Positions 11,806-24,051 are shown, numbered from the stretch's first letter. The stretch is DNA of 64,000 nucleotides from Nelumbo lutea (GCA_022828595.1 JAKGHH010000002.1:67118383-67182382); one strand, 5' to 3'. Made by a program: numbers and translations. The notes: generated by a model not told the origin, from the letters alone.

Positions 11806-13120
11806 TGGGTCAATTTGTCCTGACAACCATTGCGTCTTCTGAAATTTCCAACTAAGATGAATGAAAACCTCTTTTTGAACTAAGAGAGAGAGAGATTATA
11901 AACATATCATTTTATAGAAATAAAAAGCTGATTAAAACTGAGAATGTCATTGCTAGTTAAATGAAAGAAAATTTATTTTTTTAATAAAAGCAAAAGATTT
12001 AATATTTGGTCCGGTTGTTCTATCCATGGGCTCGTCCACTGTCATGACAATTTTAAGGTTAAAAATGATAAGAAGAAAAACAGATTCGTCCTTTTCCTTC
12101 GTATCAGAGAATATTTGTACTCATAAAAAAAAAGTTGCAGATAGGTACCCCATACTTTCTAGCAGTTTCATCTTAGGGGCTGATGAACGTTCAAATGTCA
12201 CTTTATATCCAATTCCATTAAATTAATTTTAATGGTACCATATATATAGAGGATAAAATTACGAAAATGCCTATATTTCGATTCTTTTTTTACTATTCAT
12301 CTTTCTTCTTCTTCTTCCTTTGGACTATAGACGCAAACCAATGATAGCAAAGTAAGTGTTTGAAAGTGAGTTACCCCCAATTAATGAACAGACGGGGTTG
12401 AGTTTATGCGATTGGTTGCAGCTGAACTGGTGAATCTCAAAGGTAAAAGAAGATAAATAGCGAAAAAAGAGAATTAGAACATAGGCATTTTTGTAAATTT
12501 ACCTTTCATTATAACGTTAATAAATTCAACGGGGTTGGACTTAGTTAGATTTAAATGTATATTTCTTAAAGTTGATGTACTAAAGCGACACATTCAAAAG
12601 TTTAGGTCTTAAAGTGTGACTACCAAACAGATAGAGTACCTATACCCAAATCCCAGTTGCAACTTACAATCATAGAATGGATACCATTGTGGTCGTCTTT
12701 CGATTTAGTTTTGCAAAATCTGCAGAGCTGCAATTGATGATGGGCTTCACGTGTATTTTCCATTTACTTACATGAAAGAAAAAAAAAAAGCCCATAGTAA
12801 TGTTAAAGGTATAATTGATGAAAAAGAGCAGGAAAAGTGGTAAAAGATATAATTAATGATTAAGCTAATACAACTAATTCTTGCAGTTAACGAGCATGCA
12901 CGCGGCTATCTAACCTCGACAATTTCTTCAACTCTCGCCCAGATAGACGCAACCTCGATCCCTTTGCTCATAGCTTTTTCGTCCTCGGTTATATCGAGAC
13001 TACGAAGCTTTAGTATCCCTCCTGCAGATACTCATTCCATCTACCAAACGACCCTCTCTCTCTCTCTCTCTCTCTCTAAGCTTTTTCATATAAGTTCTAA
13101 CCTGATCCCTCCTTCTCAAA
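11806..13120. other. Non-coding spacer and possible promoter/leader region
   Basis: No gene is supported. The segment 12130-12660 has weakly matching ends (GTTGCAGATAGGTAC... against the reverse complement of the right side, GTTGCAACTGGG...GGTAC) that could be an old TIR element, but the match is poor. A CT microsatellite at 13045-13078 sits just upstream of the small ORF at 13121, as often seen in plant 5' leaders. Confidence 0.4.
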
Positions 13121-13390
13121 ATGACGAGCTATGACGACGACTTATTTCAAGTGTTCATGGGACTGGAGACAATCGTCCATGACATGCCGCGGATTCCAGA
13201 CCTGGAGCCAGACCATTCAACCAAGATCAAACCGGATTCCAGCAGTGGCAAAGTGGTTGTCGATGGCCATCACTCCGAACAACTACAGCTTCCGCCGGGA
13301 ACTAGTGCCTCAAAGTCAAGGTCGCTCAGTAAGCAACAGCGGCAAACCCCAGAACGAGAGAAAAGAAAGCGGAAATCAAATTCAAAGTAG
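13121..13390 (+). CDS. Hypothetical small protein or first exon of an unrecognised gene
   Basis: The 89-codon frame begins MTSYDDDLFQVFMGLETIV and ends in a basic tail (QTPEREKRKRKSNSK). Base composition is richer in GC than the flanks. The start context is AAAATGACG, and a CT-rich leader-like tract lies about 45 bp upstream. A candidate splice donor (AAG then GTATGC) follows at about 13412, just after the TAG stop. No transmembrane segment or known domain is visible. I do not recognise the family. The acidic start and lysine/arginine-rich end could suit a nuclear protein, but that is only inference. It could also be a chance frame. Confidence 0.33.
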   Translation: MTSYDDDLFQVFMGLETIVHDMPRIPDLEPDHSTKIKPDSSSGKVVVDGHHSEQLQLPPGTSASKSRSLSKQQRQTPEREKRKRKSNSK

Positions 13391-13420
13391 TCCAGCATTG
13401 GCCATAAAGTGAAGGTATGC

Positions 13421-16355
13421 ATCCATCATCTATGATTTGAGAGCTCTTTATGTTTGAAAAGTAACATGCGGTTTTACTAGCTGGTAGCTACGACGACGTA
13501 CTGGTAATGCTTAAAACTAAGAAATCAGTGGTTCTGATTTCTACAACGACCATACAGGATTAATTAAGTATTAGCATTAATGTGAAAACTAAGAAATGAC
13601 ATATGAACTTATGAAGTGAATAAGTGATTACATAAGAATATAATAAGAAACAAACAACAGAACAAATAGAGCTTATTCCACCTTCATGATGCATTTACAC
13701 CTTAATCAACCTAAATATGCACAAATATCGATGCATAAGCTTGGACACTTTTTACTCCCATTGCCTATTCCATGCCCATGCATTCGTGGTGGACTATTTA
13801 CCAGAAATGGTTGCCTTGCAGGGATGACCATTAACAATGTCTGCTAAACGAAAAGGAAGATTAAATAGACAAAGAAAAGAAATAAAGCAAAAAAAAAAAA
13901 AAAAAAAACAACCACTATATAACTCCACCGAAGCAAGGCTTTATAAGTTTTTTTTTCTAATGTTAATTAAAGTATCGTTTAATTTGGTATGACTTTCATT
14001 TATCAAATAAACGGTGGTGTCATGTCATGGCTAAATCATCATAGGGTTTCATACACATAATTATGGATAGCTTTTGGTCTTTGATTTATATGCATGTCAA
14101 CTGTTGGGAAAAACTTCATTTGAATGCTTTCCCCAACAGTTAAGCATTTATTTACTGTTTCGATGAGGTGGCATCTAATGATTCCTAATGGTGTCTACTT
14201 GTCAATAAATTATGACAAAACACTACTTATCAAATACCGTTTCTCGATTTTGAAGATAAATCAAATAATCTTAAGGAATAGCCCTCCCGGGCCTCCAAGT
14301 CCTGGAGTAAATTAACATGGGGATTAAATAACTCAAGCGATCCAACAATAAACATGTAGGAGGACTCTTGAAGACATACAAGCCTTACCCAAGAAAAGTC
14401 AAGTACAATAGACCCTATTTCAATATACAATTGGGATATAAGTACATATGTGGAAGAAAGGAAAAGCCTAAAGCCTATATATATAATTATGTAGAACAAG
14501 TGAGTATCATCGTCCGTAACGAGAGATCTCCCTTTATATTCCTTCATATTCTAGCAATCAGATTTTGCTCATTCTAATTCTAGAGCTGAGTGGGTAGAGA
14601 GTACTGAAAGGCTAGGTTAGCTAAGCTCATCCATTAGTTGATTGCTTTCCCTGTAGACATGATTCGTTTCCTCGTTGAGATATGCCAGCTTAGCCATTCG
14701 TTCTCTCTACTATAGACTAGAGTCCTTGGTGAGTCCTGAATGCCATTAACAATGTTGACTATGGGTTGAGTGTCACTTGTCACTTTTCAATAATTATTTC
14801 ATTCATGGAAGCCAAGATTATTAACTGTGCAGAGTTATAGAATAAAATCTTTTTGTTTTCTTCTTTTAGGAACATCAGCTTGCAGATGGAGAAAGAATGG
14901 TTGAAACTTGAAAGTAAGGATGATAATGGCCAGGCCGAGCCTATGACTTTGTATAAAATGCATGGTCGCCCCTTAGCTTGTTGAAAGTAAACAGTCATGG
15001 ATTAATGATGCACAAAAAAATGTTTACGATATGGCATGTAGATGTTTGGATAAATGACAATAGGATTAGCTACGGAAATACATCCTGTAATTATTATATA
15101 AATGGATTTCAGTGTTGTCATCTTAATCTGGAGGTCTGATTTATGCATGGTCAATTGGTGAATCATATAGCATATATACTTGAAGCTTTCTATATTGTAC
15201 ATCTCTGTTATAGTTGAGTTGTCTCATGACAGAGAACTCAAGCAAGAAACCAGTAATTCACCTTGGTACATTTTACAGGAAATGTTCGTTACAGACACTA
15301 GATTGCTTGTAAAATTACAAGAGGAGATACTAGATGGAGTTTGCTAGATTTACTCTTAATGGGTCAAATCTCTATATACTTCAAATTATTTTACTTGAAT
15401 GGAATCAGTTTTGGAAAAGAAGAAGTTAAACCTAACATAAATTGTGATAACGTTAACCCCTTAAATGATTTTAGAAGCAAAGTGGGTTCAATTGCTCACC
15501 CTCGTGACAATATAACTCCGCCTATGCCTCCAAACAGATTTATTAAAAAATGGATCAGAAAATATCTAAAAGAAACTGTAAATGAATGACCTGCAAGTTT
15601 GAGTGTAATAATCGTTGCCATAAACTGGTTTATTTTACTCCCCAATATAACTGAGTGGTACGTATAAGGTGAAAACCATTTCTATTTTTTTATTTTTTTC
15701 ATTAAAATACCATCTAATATCTCCCTCAATCTCTAAGTGCCTTCCATCTTTGCAGCTGCAAGAGTACTGAAATTAAAATGACAATGAGCTAAGGACTGTG
15801 TCGAAGATCTGCATGCATGCTTCTTTCTCTCCTTTAATTTATCAAAATAAAGTCTGCTACAATCCAACACTATTGGAGAGAGAGATCAAGAGAGCCTTTT
15901 TATTGGAGGTAAACAAACTAGGAAAAAAAATATCTAAAATTGGGGCTCTCGATTTTCAAAATGATTGAGCCTAAACCAGAACACCGTAACATTCAGAACT
16001 CTGTAAATTGAAGCTAATTTCAGGCTTCTTTTTCTTTTTGAAAGAAACCAAAATTCCCTTTCTCCAAACTCCAATACTTTTTTAAGCCTTCCGATCTCTA
16101 ACACTACAATGGCAGAAAACTGATATAAGAGCAAATTGAAAAGGAAAAATAAGAAAATCAAATTCCAAAAGAGGATTAAGAGGAAAGAGAGAAGTTCAGC
16201 TAGATAGAGCCAACAAAATTGAAAACTAGGTTAATTCTCCATTTCATTCAAGAATCTACAACTCCATAGTAAAGGCAAAACAAAGCTATATCAATTACCA
16301 TGCACCTTGTTTTTTTTTCTATATCTCTGTAACAAAATGTGGGGAACTGTGGTGT
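13421..16355. other. AT-rich spacer without a supported gene
   Basis: Only short unsupported frames were seen. A splice-like pair (CTTTTAG then GAACATCAGC near 14870, and GTAAGG near 14914) could mark a small non-coding exon downstream of the 13121 frame, but nothing confirms it. Poly-A runs occur near 13890-13910. Confidence 0.4.
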
Positions 16356-16356
16356 T

Positions 16357-16552
16357 CAAAAAATCATAGTGGTAGAAATGTATGCGCTGAGATGGATGAG
16401 TAGAAAAACAAGAAAAGATAGAGTGAGAAATGAATTCATTCAAAAAAAATCTACAGATAGTTCCAATAAGTGATAGAATGGGAGAAAATAGATTAAGATG
16501 GTTTAATCATGTGCATGGAAGACCATCAACACCACCTACAAGGGATATGTCG
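16357..16552 (+). pseudogene. RTE-type LINE 3' remnant
   Basis: Plus-strand translation from the ATG at 16378 gives MYALRWMSRKTRKDRVRNEF. After a one-base frameshift near 16465 it continues PISDRMGENRLRWFNHVHGR. This is the well-known C-terminal signature of plant RTE-clade LINE polyproteins (MLRWMCGKTRKDKIRNE... and RLRWFGHVQRRP). Only about 60 residues survive, with the frameshift, so it is a dead fragment. Confidence 0.75.
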
Positions 16553-16556
16553 ACTG

Positions 16557-16707
16557 CAGTCCACCTCTGAAATCTAAAATTACAGACCCACCTAGTTTAT
16601 TAGTAGCCCTCCCCTATAAACCGCATCATTCCCATGAATTTAGCATCAATCCATGGTTAGGATTCATCCCACCTGTACGAAAGGGCTAAGATTTCTGAGG
16701 TGGACTG
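16557..16707. mobile_element. Small foldback (TIR) element
   Basis: Inverted ends CAGTCCACCTCTGAAATCT and the reverse complement of AGATTTCTGAGGTGGACTG match at all but one position. They enclose about 110 bp with no coding potential. It directly follows the LINE remnant. The superfamily was not determined because no clear target duplication was found. Confidence 0.6.
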
Positions 16708-18310
16708 AACAATAAAAACCCCAAGAATTAATCATCTGAAAGCTGAAGGGGCTTGAAGGGGTAAACCATAAGAAATGATTTAAGCACCGTGGTTGAAGCA
16801 TGAATATGGCACTATGATGATGAATCTAGCATATCTCCTATAAATGACTAGTTCTGCATATTGCAGTTTATTAGAGGACGATGAAGTCTGAGATAGATAT
16901 CTGATATCTTTCTTCTCAGCCAGACAAGTGACCATTATCCTCCATAGAGTCTTCACAAACGGATTGAATCAGATTCGAATTAGGGGTATATCTGAACTGA
17001 TCTGATATAAAATCCATATGATCCAATCTGAATCCAAATCCATCGATCGGATTCTCTAACCCTTGATTTGAATTCGACTGGATTTTGAAACGGATCCTAT
17101 TTTGTGTTCCAATCTGAAAAATCCTATAGAGTATCCAAATTAATTCAATAAAATAGAAATGGATGACGGCATCCCTTCCCTTCACATGAAGCTGTTAGTT
17201 TTTTCGTTTTCACCTTGGGAGAACGGTGCATGATTTCTCAACACTTGAATATATAAGAGCTGTACAGGCATCCAATAAAAGGGTAGTTGTATAATTCGCA
17301 ATTCTGAATGACAGAGAGACATCTAGGGAAACAACTTCCATGGAGGGCAACGTAAGAAAATCAGATAAACAATCCTATAGATCCCTAAAGGTAGACTGCT
17401 AACATGTCAGAGAACATAGGTCCCTTTATGAATAAAATGCACTAAATTGTTAGGTTGATTTCATTGGTGGTTCTCCGAAACCAAAACTGTATCAGCCCCG
17501 AGCTTCTTTTAGAACTAATCCAAAATGACTTGAGGTTGGGCAATAAATGACAAATGATATTCATGGAATAGTGTAGTAGTGTAATGATATGACAATCTAC
17601 TTGACCATTTTATCCTATAACTGTTTTTGGGTAAAAGATCGTTGATTTGGTTTGGTCAATAAACCGCTGATTCAGGTGGTTGAATCGTTTGAATCATCTA
17701 ATGGTTTTTAATATATATTTTTTTTTTGCTAAAATAGGCCATTTATTCGGTTTGAATGGTCGGATCATTCAACCTAGGAATTAGACCCTGAATGGTTCAT
17801 TGTCTGATTCGATTTTAAAAACTTTGATTTGCTTCGCTGAGCAACGGATGATAAAAAGATAGATCTTAAATATGTTTTAATAGGATTTCTCGATTGTTAA
17901 AAGATTTTACGGATACATCATTTTCTAGACTCAAATTTCACACTTTTTGCCATCAACTGCATTTATTTAAAGAAAATAAGCACAACATATCGTGCTTCAA
18001 TCCATTCTTTCTTGCGGACCATGAATCACGGAACGTGGTGGATCATGGAATGTAGAGTTTAACCTACTTTGTTACCGCCTTCATAAAAAAGTAACCTACT
18101 TTGTTACCCTTCTATTCTAAGGAAAATTTTACTAAAGAAGCTGGGTGATAAAGAATTCAAGATAACATAAAGTAAAATAGAAAAACGTTGATGAAAACCA
18201 GATAAAAACCACATACTAGCGACTGTCATCATTTATGTGATATCTTTTCTTCTCTCGGTTTGTTATATTAGATTAGATATTGGCATCTGCAGGCAGGAGG
18301 GAGGACTTTA
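16708..18310. other. Spacer without a supported gene
   Basis: The segment 16960-17150 is rich in GGATT/AATCC words in both orientations and may be an old repeat. The stretch 17640-17830 (GGTTTGGTCAATAAACCG ... CGATTTTAAAAACTTTGAT) resembles the MITE-like block at 31305-31612. No ORF is convincing. Confidence 0.4.
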
Positions 18311-18440
18311 GGCTATGTTTGATTTGAAGGAAAAGGTAGGGAGAGGAAGGGAAAAACAGGGAAACCAATACAAGGGTCATAAAGGTTTCTCTACTTTTCC
18401 CTTCCTTTCCCTATATTTTCCTTCAAAATCAAACATAACC
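18311..18440. mobile_element. Foldback MITE, family A copy 1
   Basis: Left end GGCTATGTTTGATTTGAAGG and right end (reverse complement GGTTATGTTTGATTTTGAAG) form long inverted arms around about 40 bp. The same terminal sequence recurs at 33001-33121, 55469-55588 and 55914-56042, defining a family of about 120-130 bp. T/A-rich three-base flanks (TTA on the left, TAA on the right) are seen but do not prove a duplication. Confidence 0.8.
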
Positions 18441-18581
18441 TAAATTTATAAGACAACCAATTATTTATTGGATGGTAAACCACCAAATGATGTGGAAGGC
18501 TGCATGTGTGGTGGGAAGAATAATACTCGGACCTTGAATAGAAACCGCCATTAATTTCACAGCGCTAGAGGCATTCATGAA

Positions 18582-18720
18582 GACAAAATGAAATGAAAGA
18601 GGAACTGCATGTATCAATTTTATTCCAAATCATATATATATATATATATATATGATTTGGAATAAAATTTATTAGCCGCATGGGCAAGATTAGTTACAAC
18701 CGATTATGTTCTTCCTAACA
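18582..18720 (-). repeat. 3' LTR of copia element 3
   Basis: It is bounded on the inside by the polypurine tract (minus CTCGAGGGGGG, 18721-18731) and ends ...CCTAACA at 18720. Its start (GACAAAATGAAATGAAAGAG) matches the right-hand copy at 22171. It is short, about 139 bp. It contains a 54-bp near-perfect palindrome at 18616-18669 with an (AT)n centre. Confidence 0.8.
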
Positions 18721-21700
18721 CCCCCCTCGAGATGGACCATGGGTAATGCCCAACTTGCCCAAAAGAGAATGAAATTGATCTGCACCCAAGGCTTTTGTTA
18801 ACAAGTCAGTAGGTTGTGAAGTAGTGGAAATGTGATAAAGAGCAATAGTTTTGTGGAGGACATGCTCTTGAACGAAATGACAGTAAATGTCAATATATTT
18901 GGTACGTTCATGAAATACTGGATTGGTAGCAATGTGTATTGTTGCTTGATCACAAAAAGAGTTGAACTGGTTGTTGGTGTTGAATTCCAAGATCTCGAAG
19001 TATACACATCAACCAAAGAACTTCACTTGTGGCAAGAGCCATGGCACAATACTCAACCTTTGCAAAGGATCTTGCAACTGTGACTTCCTTTTTCGTTTTC
19101 CATGAGATAAGTGAATCCCCTAACATGGTGATGTAACACCTGTTGTTGAGCATCAAGTGATGGGACAAGAGGCCCAGTCAGAGTCAAAAAATGCTTGAAG
19201 TGAGATCATTTGTGACAGGGAAGAATATGTCTTGATGTGGTGCACTTTTGATGTATTGGATGACACGCTTGGCAACTTGCATATGTTCTTCCCTAGGAAC
19301 ACTAAGGTGTTGGGTAAGGACATGAATTGGGTAGCTCAATTCTAGCTGAGTAATGGTTAAGTAGACATGTCGAGCCAACCCACCAACCTTTTGGATTGGA
19401 TTCATCAGTGAATTATCATTGTTGTTCCATGGGATGTGAGATGGATTTACATTCGAGCATACCTATTTCAATCATTATGTCAATTGTATATTTGTATTGG
19501 TCAACAAAACTACCTGAGGAAGTCCTTGTGATTTCCATGTCGAGAAAATAGTGGAGAAATCCAATATCTTTGATGTGAAAGCAACCATGCAAATAGTCTG
19601 CAATGGACTGTGTAAAACCAATTCCTTTAAGGGCAAATGCAAATTTCTCAGACCAACAAAAAAAAAATGTTTGTTTTAACCCATATAATGATTTATGAAG
19701 CTTGCAAGCTTTATTCTTACCATTCTTAGGAAACCCTAGTGGAATACTCATGTAAACTTCTTCAGATAAGTCACCATGCAAGAAAGCAATGTTGACATCA
19801 AGTTAATGCAATTCTCACTCTTTGACGGCTAAAATGGCAAGTAGACATCTAAGAGTAATCAGCTTTGCTACAGGTGCATATATATCATGATAGTCATAAC
19901 CTTCAATTTGAGTATACGCTTTAACAAATAGACACTCCTTATAGCGTTCAATAGTGTCATCAGCTTTATATTTGAGCTTATAAATCCATATGGAACCAAT
20001 TGGGTGTTTACCTGGAGGGAGGTCCACAATAGACCAAGTTTGATTACGTTTTAGAGCATCGATCTCTTCTTGCATGGCCTGACACCAATTTGGATCTCTA
20101 CAGGCCTGATGTATGATGTGGGTTCTGTGATAGAAGAAAGTTGTGTGCCGTTATTAGGAGATTGATGTGTAGGACCATGACAGATGTAATCACAAAGATA
20201 GCTTGGTGACCTTTGAGTTCGAGTGGGCCTAGGTTGAGTTGGTGAACTGAATTCATTTGACTCATGAGAAGTAGTGGTATTAGAGTCATCACACACAAAA
20301 TTGATATTAGGCCCATCTGTAGCAATTTTAGCAATAATAGTAAGCTCAATGTCAACTTGTTGATTGTGTGTATCATCAATGCCAGCATCATTCTATGGGA
20401 GAGGTATGACTAAGTTGTTGGAGTCATCCATTTGAGTTGACTTAGGTAGATCAGAAGATGCAAGCGGGAATAGTCTCATAAAAGGTGACATCACAAGAGG
20501 TGAATACCCGTTCGATGGCCAAATTGTAGACTTGGTATCCCTTTTAACCGTGTGAATTACGACAAATAGACATCAAACATCCTTTGGTGCAAATTTGTCA
20601 CTAGAAAGGGGTCATTCTTGTGCATAACATAGGCATCCAAATGTTCAAAAGTGGCCATATGTTGGTTTTCTACCAAAGAGTAATTCAAAGGCAGTTTTTC
20701 CATGTAAGGGCATAGATGGTAGATAATTAATGATATATGCAGTTGTTAGCACACATTCACCCCAAAATGAAATAGGTAAGGAAGCATGGAAACATAGAGC
20801 ATGGGCTACCTCTAAAAGATGGTGATGCTTTCTCTCTAAAATTCCATTTTGTTGGGGAGAATCAACAAGAATGATGGTGAACAATACCATGTGCAAAGAA
20901 AAAAACAAAAAAAAAATTGTAGAAGAGGAGCAGAAAAAAATTCTTTACCATCATCTGATCTAACATTGTTGATATTGTAGTCAAACTGTGTGGGAACCAT
21001 GTTATAAAATGACACAAGTAGTTGGTATGTCTCATACTTGTTTTTCATGAGAAATGCCCAAATACAACGACTAAAGTCATCAATGATGGTGAGAAAGAAC
21101 CTGGCACCAGATAGAGATGGTGTGCTATATGCTCCCCATATGTGACAATGTATTAGGTCGAATGGTGTTGATGCTCGTGTGGAACTTATTGGAAATGGAA
21201 CCCATATGTGCTTGGCTTGTTCACAAGAATCACATGCATCCCTTATTGGAGGTGAGAGCTCATCAAAAACAAGATACAATTGTTGAGTAGAAGCATGCCC
21301 GAGGTGGTTGTGCCATGTTTGATAATCTCCAATAATACAAGAAAAAAGAGCAGTGATAGGAAAACTAAGGTGAGGTATCTGTAAACATTAGATGTTATTG
21401 TGCAATTCTCCTCTATTCATCACATTGTGAGAGAATGGGTCCTATATCATAATATTCAGAAGCGAATGACACTGTACAATGTAGTTGAGATGTTAATTTG
21501 CTGATAAATAACAAATTATGCTTAAATTTTGGCACATAAAGAACATCAATGCTTAAATTTTCGCGGTCTGCATTTATTTCCTTAGCAGTGCCGTAGGTAC
21601 AGTCGGGAATTGGGGCCAGAGTCGCGAGCTCGTCCAACAGCCCCTTCAGTTTTGTAAAATAAGAGGCCATTGAGACTTCTCCTTGGAAAAGGAATGAAAG

Positions 21701-22169
21701 TTTTCTCTTCAACTCATAGATTCGCGGAGCATTTTTCTGAACGAACCTTTCTTGGAGGTCAAACCATATCTTTCTTGCAAGTTCAGTGTAGGCCATGCTC
21801 TACTATAGTTCACGAGCAAGAGAGTTAGAGATCCAGGAGACGACCATGGAATTGCATTTTGACCATGGTCGATCTTCTACTAAACCGGGAGCATGCCTCT
21901 AGAGCGATCCATCCATGAAACCGTACTTATTATTTGCCTTCAAAGTATTTCTCATGGCCTGTTGCTATGTAGAATAATTGTCCCATATTAAGGGACACGA
22001 ATAATTGTCCCATATTAAGGGACACGATACCAGAAACGCCCCTGAGGGGTGCAAATAGTTGATCGGACATGACAAGATTACAAGGGAATTGTCAGAAAAG
22101 TCAAAGCAATAAAGGAAACAGAGCCAGGGCAGCAGAAATTAAGTCCGGTCATCGGAGGCTCTAATACCA
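18721..22169 (-). mobile_element. Ty1/copia retrotransposon internal region (element 3), internally deleted
   Basis: Minus-strand order is gag (21413-21796 and beyond), integrase (20645-21279, with VDDFSRC-like IIDDFSRCIW and DSPQQNGILERKH), reverse transcriptase (19416-20075, with GSIWIYKLKYKADDTIERYK and KLHKSLYGLKQ), then RNase H (18715-19168). In the reverse transcriptase the text jumps from FTQSIADY straight to LHGCFHIKDIGFLHYFLDME, so the segment that should carry YVDD is deleted. Many stops and frame changes occur. The primer-binding site (minus TGGTATTAGAGC, 22158-22169) has one change from the usual tRNA-Met site. A 27-bp unit is tandemly doubled at 21973-22026 in the leader/gag region. 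Confidence 0.9.
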
Positions 22170-22210
22170 TGACAAAATGAAATGAAAGAGGAACTCCGCG
22201 TATACATTGC
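22170..22210 (-). repeat. 5' LTR remnant of copia element 3
   Basis: It starts TG right after the primer-binding site and matches the left LTR for about 40 bp (TGACAAAATGAAATGAAAGA), then diverges. The remaining roughly 100 bp of the LTR is gone or replaced, so the element lacks a complete 5' LTR. Confidence 0.6.
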
Positions 22211-22931
22211 ACGGACCCCCTGTACTATGGGTGTCAGTAAACCGTTTAGACTCTTTAAAAATTTTTAAAAGTTGATCTTCGCCCCTTCGAGCACGGGAAT
22301 CATCTAACGAAAAGGAAAATAGCTTTTAATCACCTCAACTATGGCTTTCCAATTCCAACTGTGCATTAACCACATTCTATTGGTAACCTATTTTGTGGTA
22401 ATTGTGGTTCAAAATATACAGAAATTAAGTATCTACTTTGGAGCATTCCATCTCAAGATGGATGGCTAATACAACATAAAAGAACAGAGGTGCATTCATC
22501 GAAAATTCTTGTATTATTGTTACTCTAACCTAAAGAGTAACAATAGTACTTTCATGTTTTTATCGAATAGTACTTTCACAAAAAAAAAAAAAGTATGGCG
22601 CGTGGATGCAGACAGAGAAGCATCAATGAACGGTTTTACTAAAACGGGTCAAACTGCTCTTCGGCTATATCATGGGTTCGGTAACGAGTCACTGAAAGAT
22701 GATATATAAATACAATATAAGTGGCGCAAGTTCAAAGTGATCCCTTCTGAAGCAGAACTCAATACAGCAAAAGCTTTGGGGAAGAATGCACACAAGATCG
22801 GCAGATGAAGAAAGGGGAGATGTACATGTCGGAAAAATAAGTTCTTAAAAGACAAACAAGAGCTCAATGGATGCAAGTAACCAACAGAACCATCATTGTC
22901 CATCTCCCCAAATCATAGATTGTGGTCCGAT
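22211..22931. other. 3' flank and probable 3' untranslated region of the AS1 gene
   Basis: No ORF is supported. The AS1 transcript should end in here on the minus strand. I see no unambiguous polyadenylation signal that fixes the end. The copia remnant begins about 720 bp downstream of the AS1 stop codon. Confidence 0.45.
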
Positions 22932-24002
22932 TCAGCGGCCATTAGGCTCAGTGGCCCTAGGTCGACAGCCTATCTGCTCAAGAAACTTCGTGAGCCTCAT
23001 GTGCTTTGAAGCCCACTGCTCTGCCAATTTTTGTTCCTTCGCTTCAGCGTCCCTCCTTAGACTCGCCAACTGTTCTCTGTATTCTGCTTCAATCCTCTCC
23101 AGAGTCGCCTTCTGTTCCTCCCTAAGGGCCCTTACCTTTGATTCTATCTCCTCCATATTTTCCCTCCTTCGACATGCTTTTTCAGACTCTAGCTGCAGCT
23201 CCACCCTTTTAAGCCTCCAGGCTGCTTCCTTCTTATGTGCTGCCCAAGCTCTGTGCCCCTCCTCCAACTCCCTGCAGCATTCTACAAGCTCAGAGACAAT
23301 TGCACCATCACCACCTCCAGGAACTGCCCCATGTTGCTGCAAACCGCCCAAGACAAGGGGAGTGCCATCCCCTCCTCTTTCAGGTTGTAACCATGGGATG
23401 GCAGGAGCTGGTGTAACAGTTGAGGGTGACAGGGTTAGGGTAACAGAAGGGGAGAGTGGCCTCACTGTAGGTGTGCCATTGGAACTGGAAAGCCATGGGG
23501 GAAGCAAGGTTGGTGGAGGTGCAGGCTGATCAGAGTGAAGGAAGGCTCCATTGGAGGTGGCCATGAGGAATGGTGCAGAACGTTCTTTTACCAGCTTCTC
23601 TGCAAAAGTCTCAAGAATGCGGTCGTACTTTCCTTCCTCTATAGGATCAAGGGCCTTGGTGCTCTCCTTTTGCTCCCTCTGCTGTTTCTCCTTGAATACT
23701 TCCCACCACTTGCCTAGCCTCTTAGCAGTACGGCCAGGAACCTCAGCTGCAATCTTCTTCCACTTATTTCCGTGCTTTGCCTGGAGATGAATGACAAGAC
23801 GCTGTTCCTCCTCGGTGAGGGATCCCTTCTTGATGCCAGGCTTGAGGTAGTTCTTCCACCTTTCTAAACAGGATTTTGCATCCCTATCAAGGGGTGTATT
23901 CATGCGCTGGGATACGAGGTTCCATTCCCTTGGGCCATACTGCTTCACATAGGCACGTAATATAGCGTCTTCTTCAGCCCTCCAGCGTTGCCTCTCCTTC
24001 AT
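22932..24002 (-). CDS. AS1: ASYMMETRIC LEAVES1 / PHANTASTICA / ROUGH SHEATH2-type MYB transcription factor
   Basis: The 356-codon frame is uninterrupted, close to the roughly 360 residues usual for this family. Residues 6-57 and 58-108 form two MYB/SANT repeats. W7, W27 and W49 sit in repeat one. [19 protein letters not shown] closes repeat two. A Pro/Ser/Thr/Gly-rich middle (155-232) leads to a long charged coiled coil (about 236-342) used for dimerisation and partner binding. Family knowledge: AS1 acts in the nucleus with the LOB-domain protein AS2 to repress class I KNOX genes and set leaf polarity. The start at 24002 ([12 protein letters not shown]) is the conserved family start; the extra four codons upstream begin with TTG, not ATG. 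Acceptor-like AG at 24059-24060 suggests a 5'-leader intron, as the coding part is one exon. Confidence 0.95.
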   Translation of the reverse strand: MKERQRWRAEEDAILRAYVKQYGPREWNLVSQRMNTPLDRDAKSCLERWKNYLKPGIKKGSLTEEEQRLVIHLQAKHGNKWKKIAAEVPGRTAKRLGKWWEVFKEKQQREQKESTKALDPIEEGKYDRILETFAEKLVKERSAPFLMATSNGAFLHSDQPAPPPTLLPPWLSSSNGTPTVRPLSPSVTLTLSPSTVTPAPAIPWLQPERGGDGTPLVLGGLQQHGAVPGGGDGAIVSELVECCRELEEGHRAWAAHKKEAAWRLKRVELQLESEKACRRRENMEEIESKVRALREEQKATLERIEAEYREQLASLRRDAEAKEQKLAEQWASKHMRLTKFLEQIGCRPRATEPNGR

Positions 24003-24051
24003 TTCCAGGAGCAAACATCACTGCCCATTGCCTTGGACTCGGGTTCTTCAT
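23974..24051 (-). promoter_or_regulatory. Upstream ORF overlapping the AS1 start codon
   Basis: An ATG 49 bases upstream of the AS1 start opens a 25-codon frame ([12 protein letters not shown]...) in a different frame. It runs past the AS1 ATG and stops at TGA 23976-23974. It lies in the same exon as the coding start if the acceptor at 24059-24060 is used. Overlapping upstream ORFs usually reduce translation of the main frame, so this may tune AS1 output. Function is inference only. Confidence 0.55.

Noticed and set aside
12130..12660. TIR transposon
   Set aside because: Similarity of the two ends is patchy and no target duplication was found.
22867..23529. 220-codon plus-strand frame
   Set aside because: It is the antisense shadow of the AS1 coding region, whose minus-strand protein matches a known family throughout.
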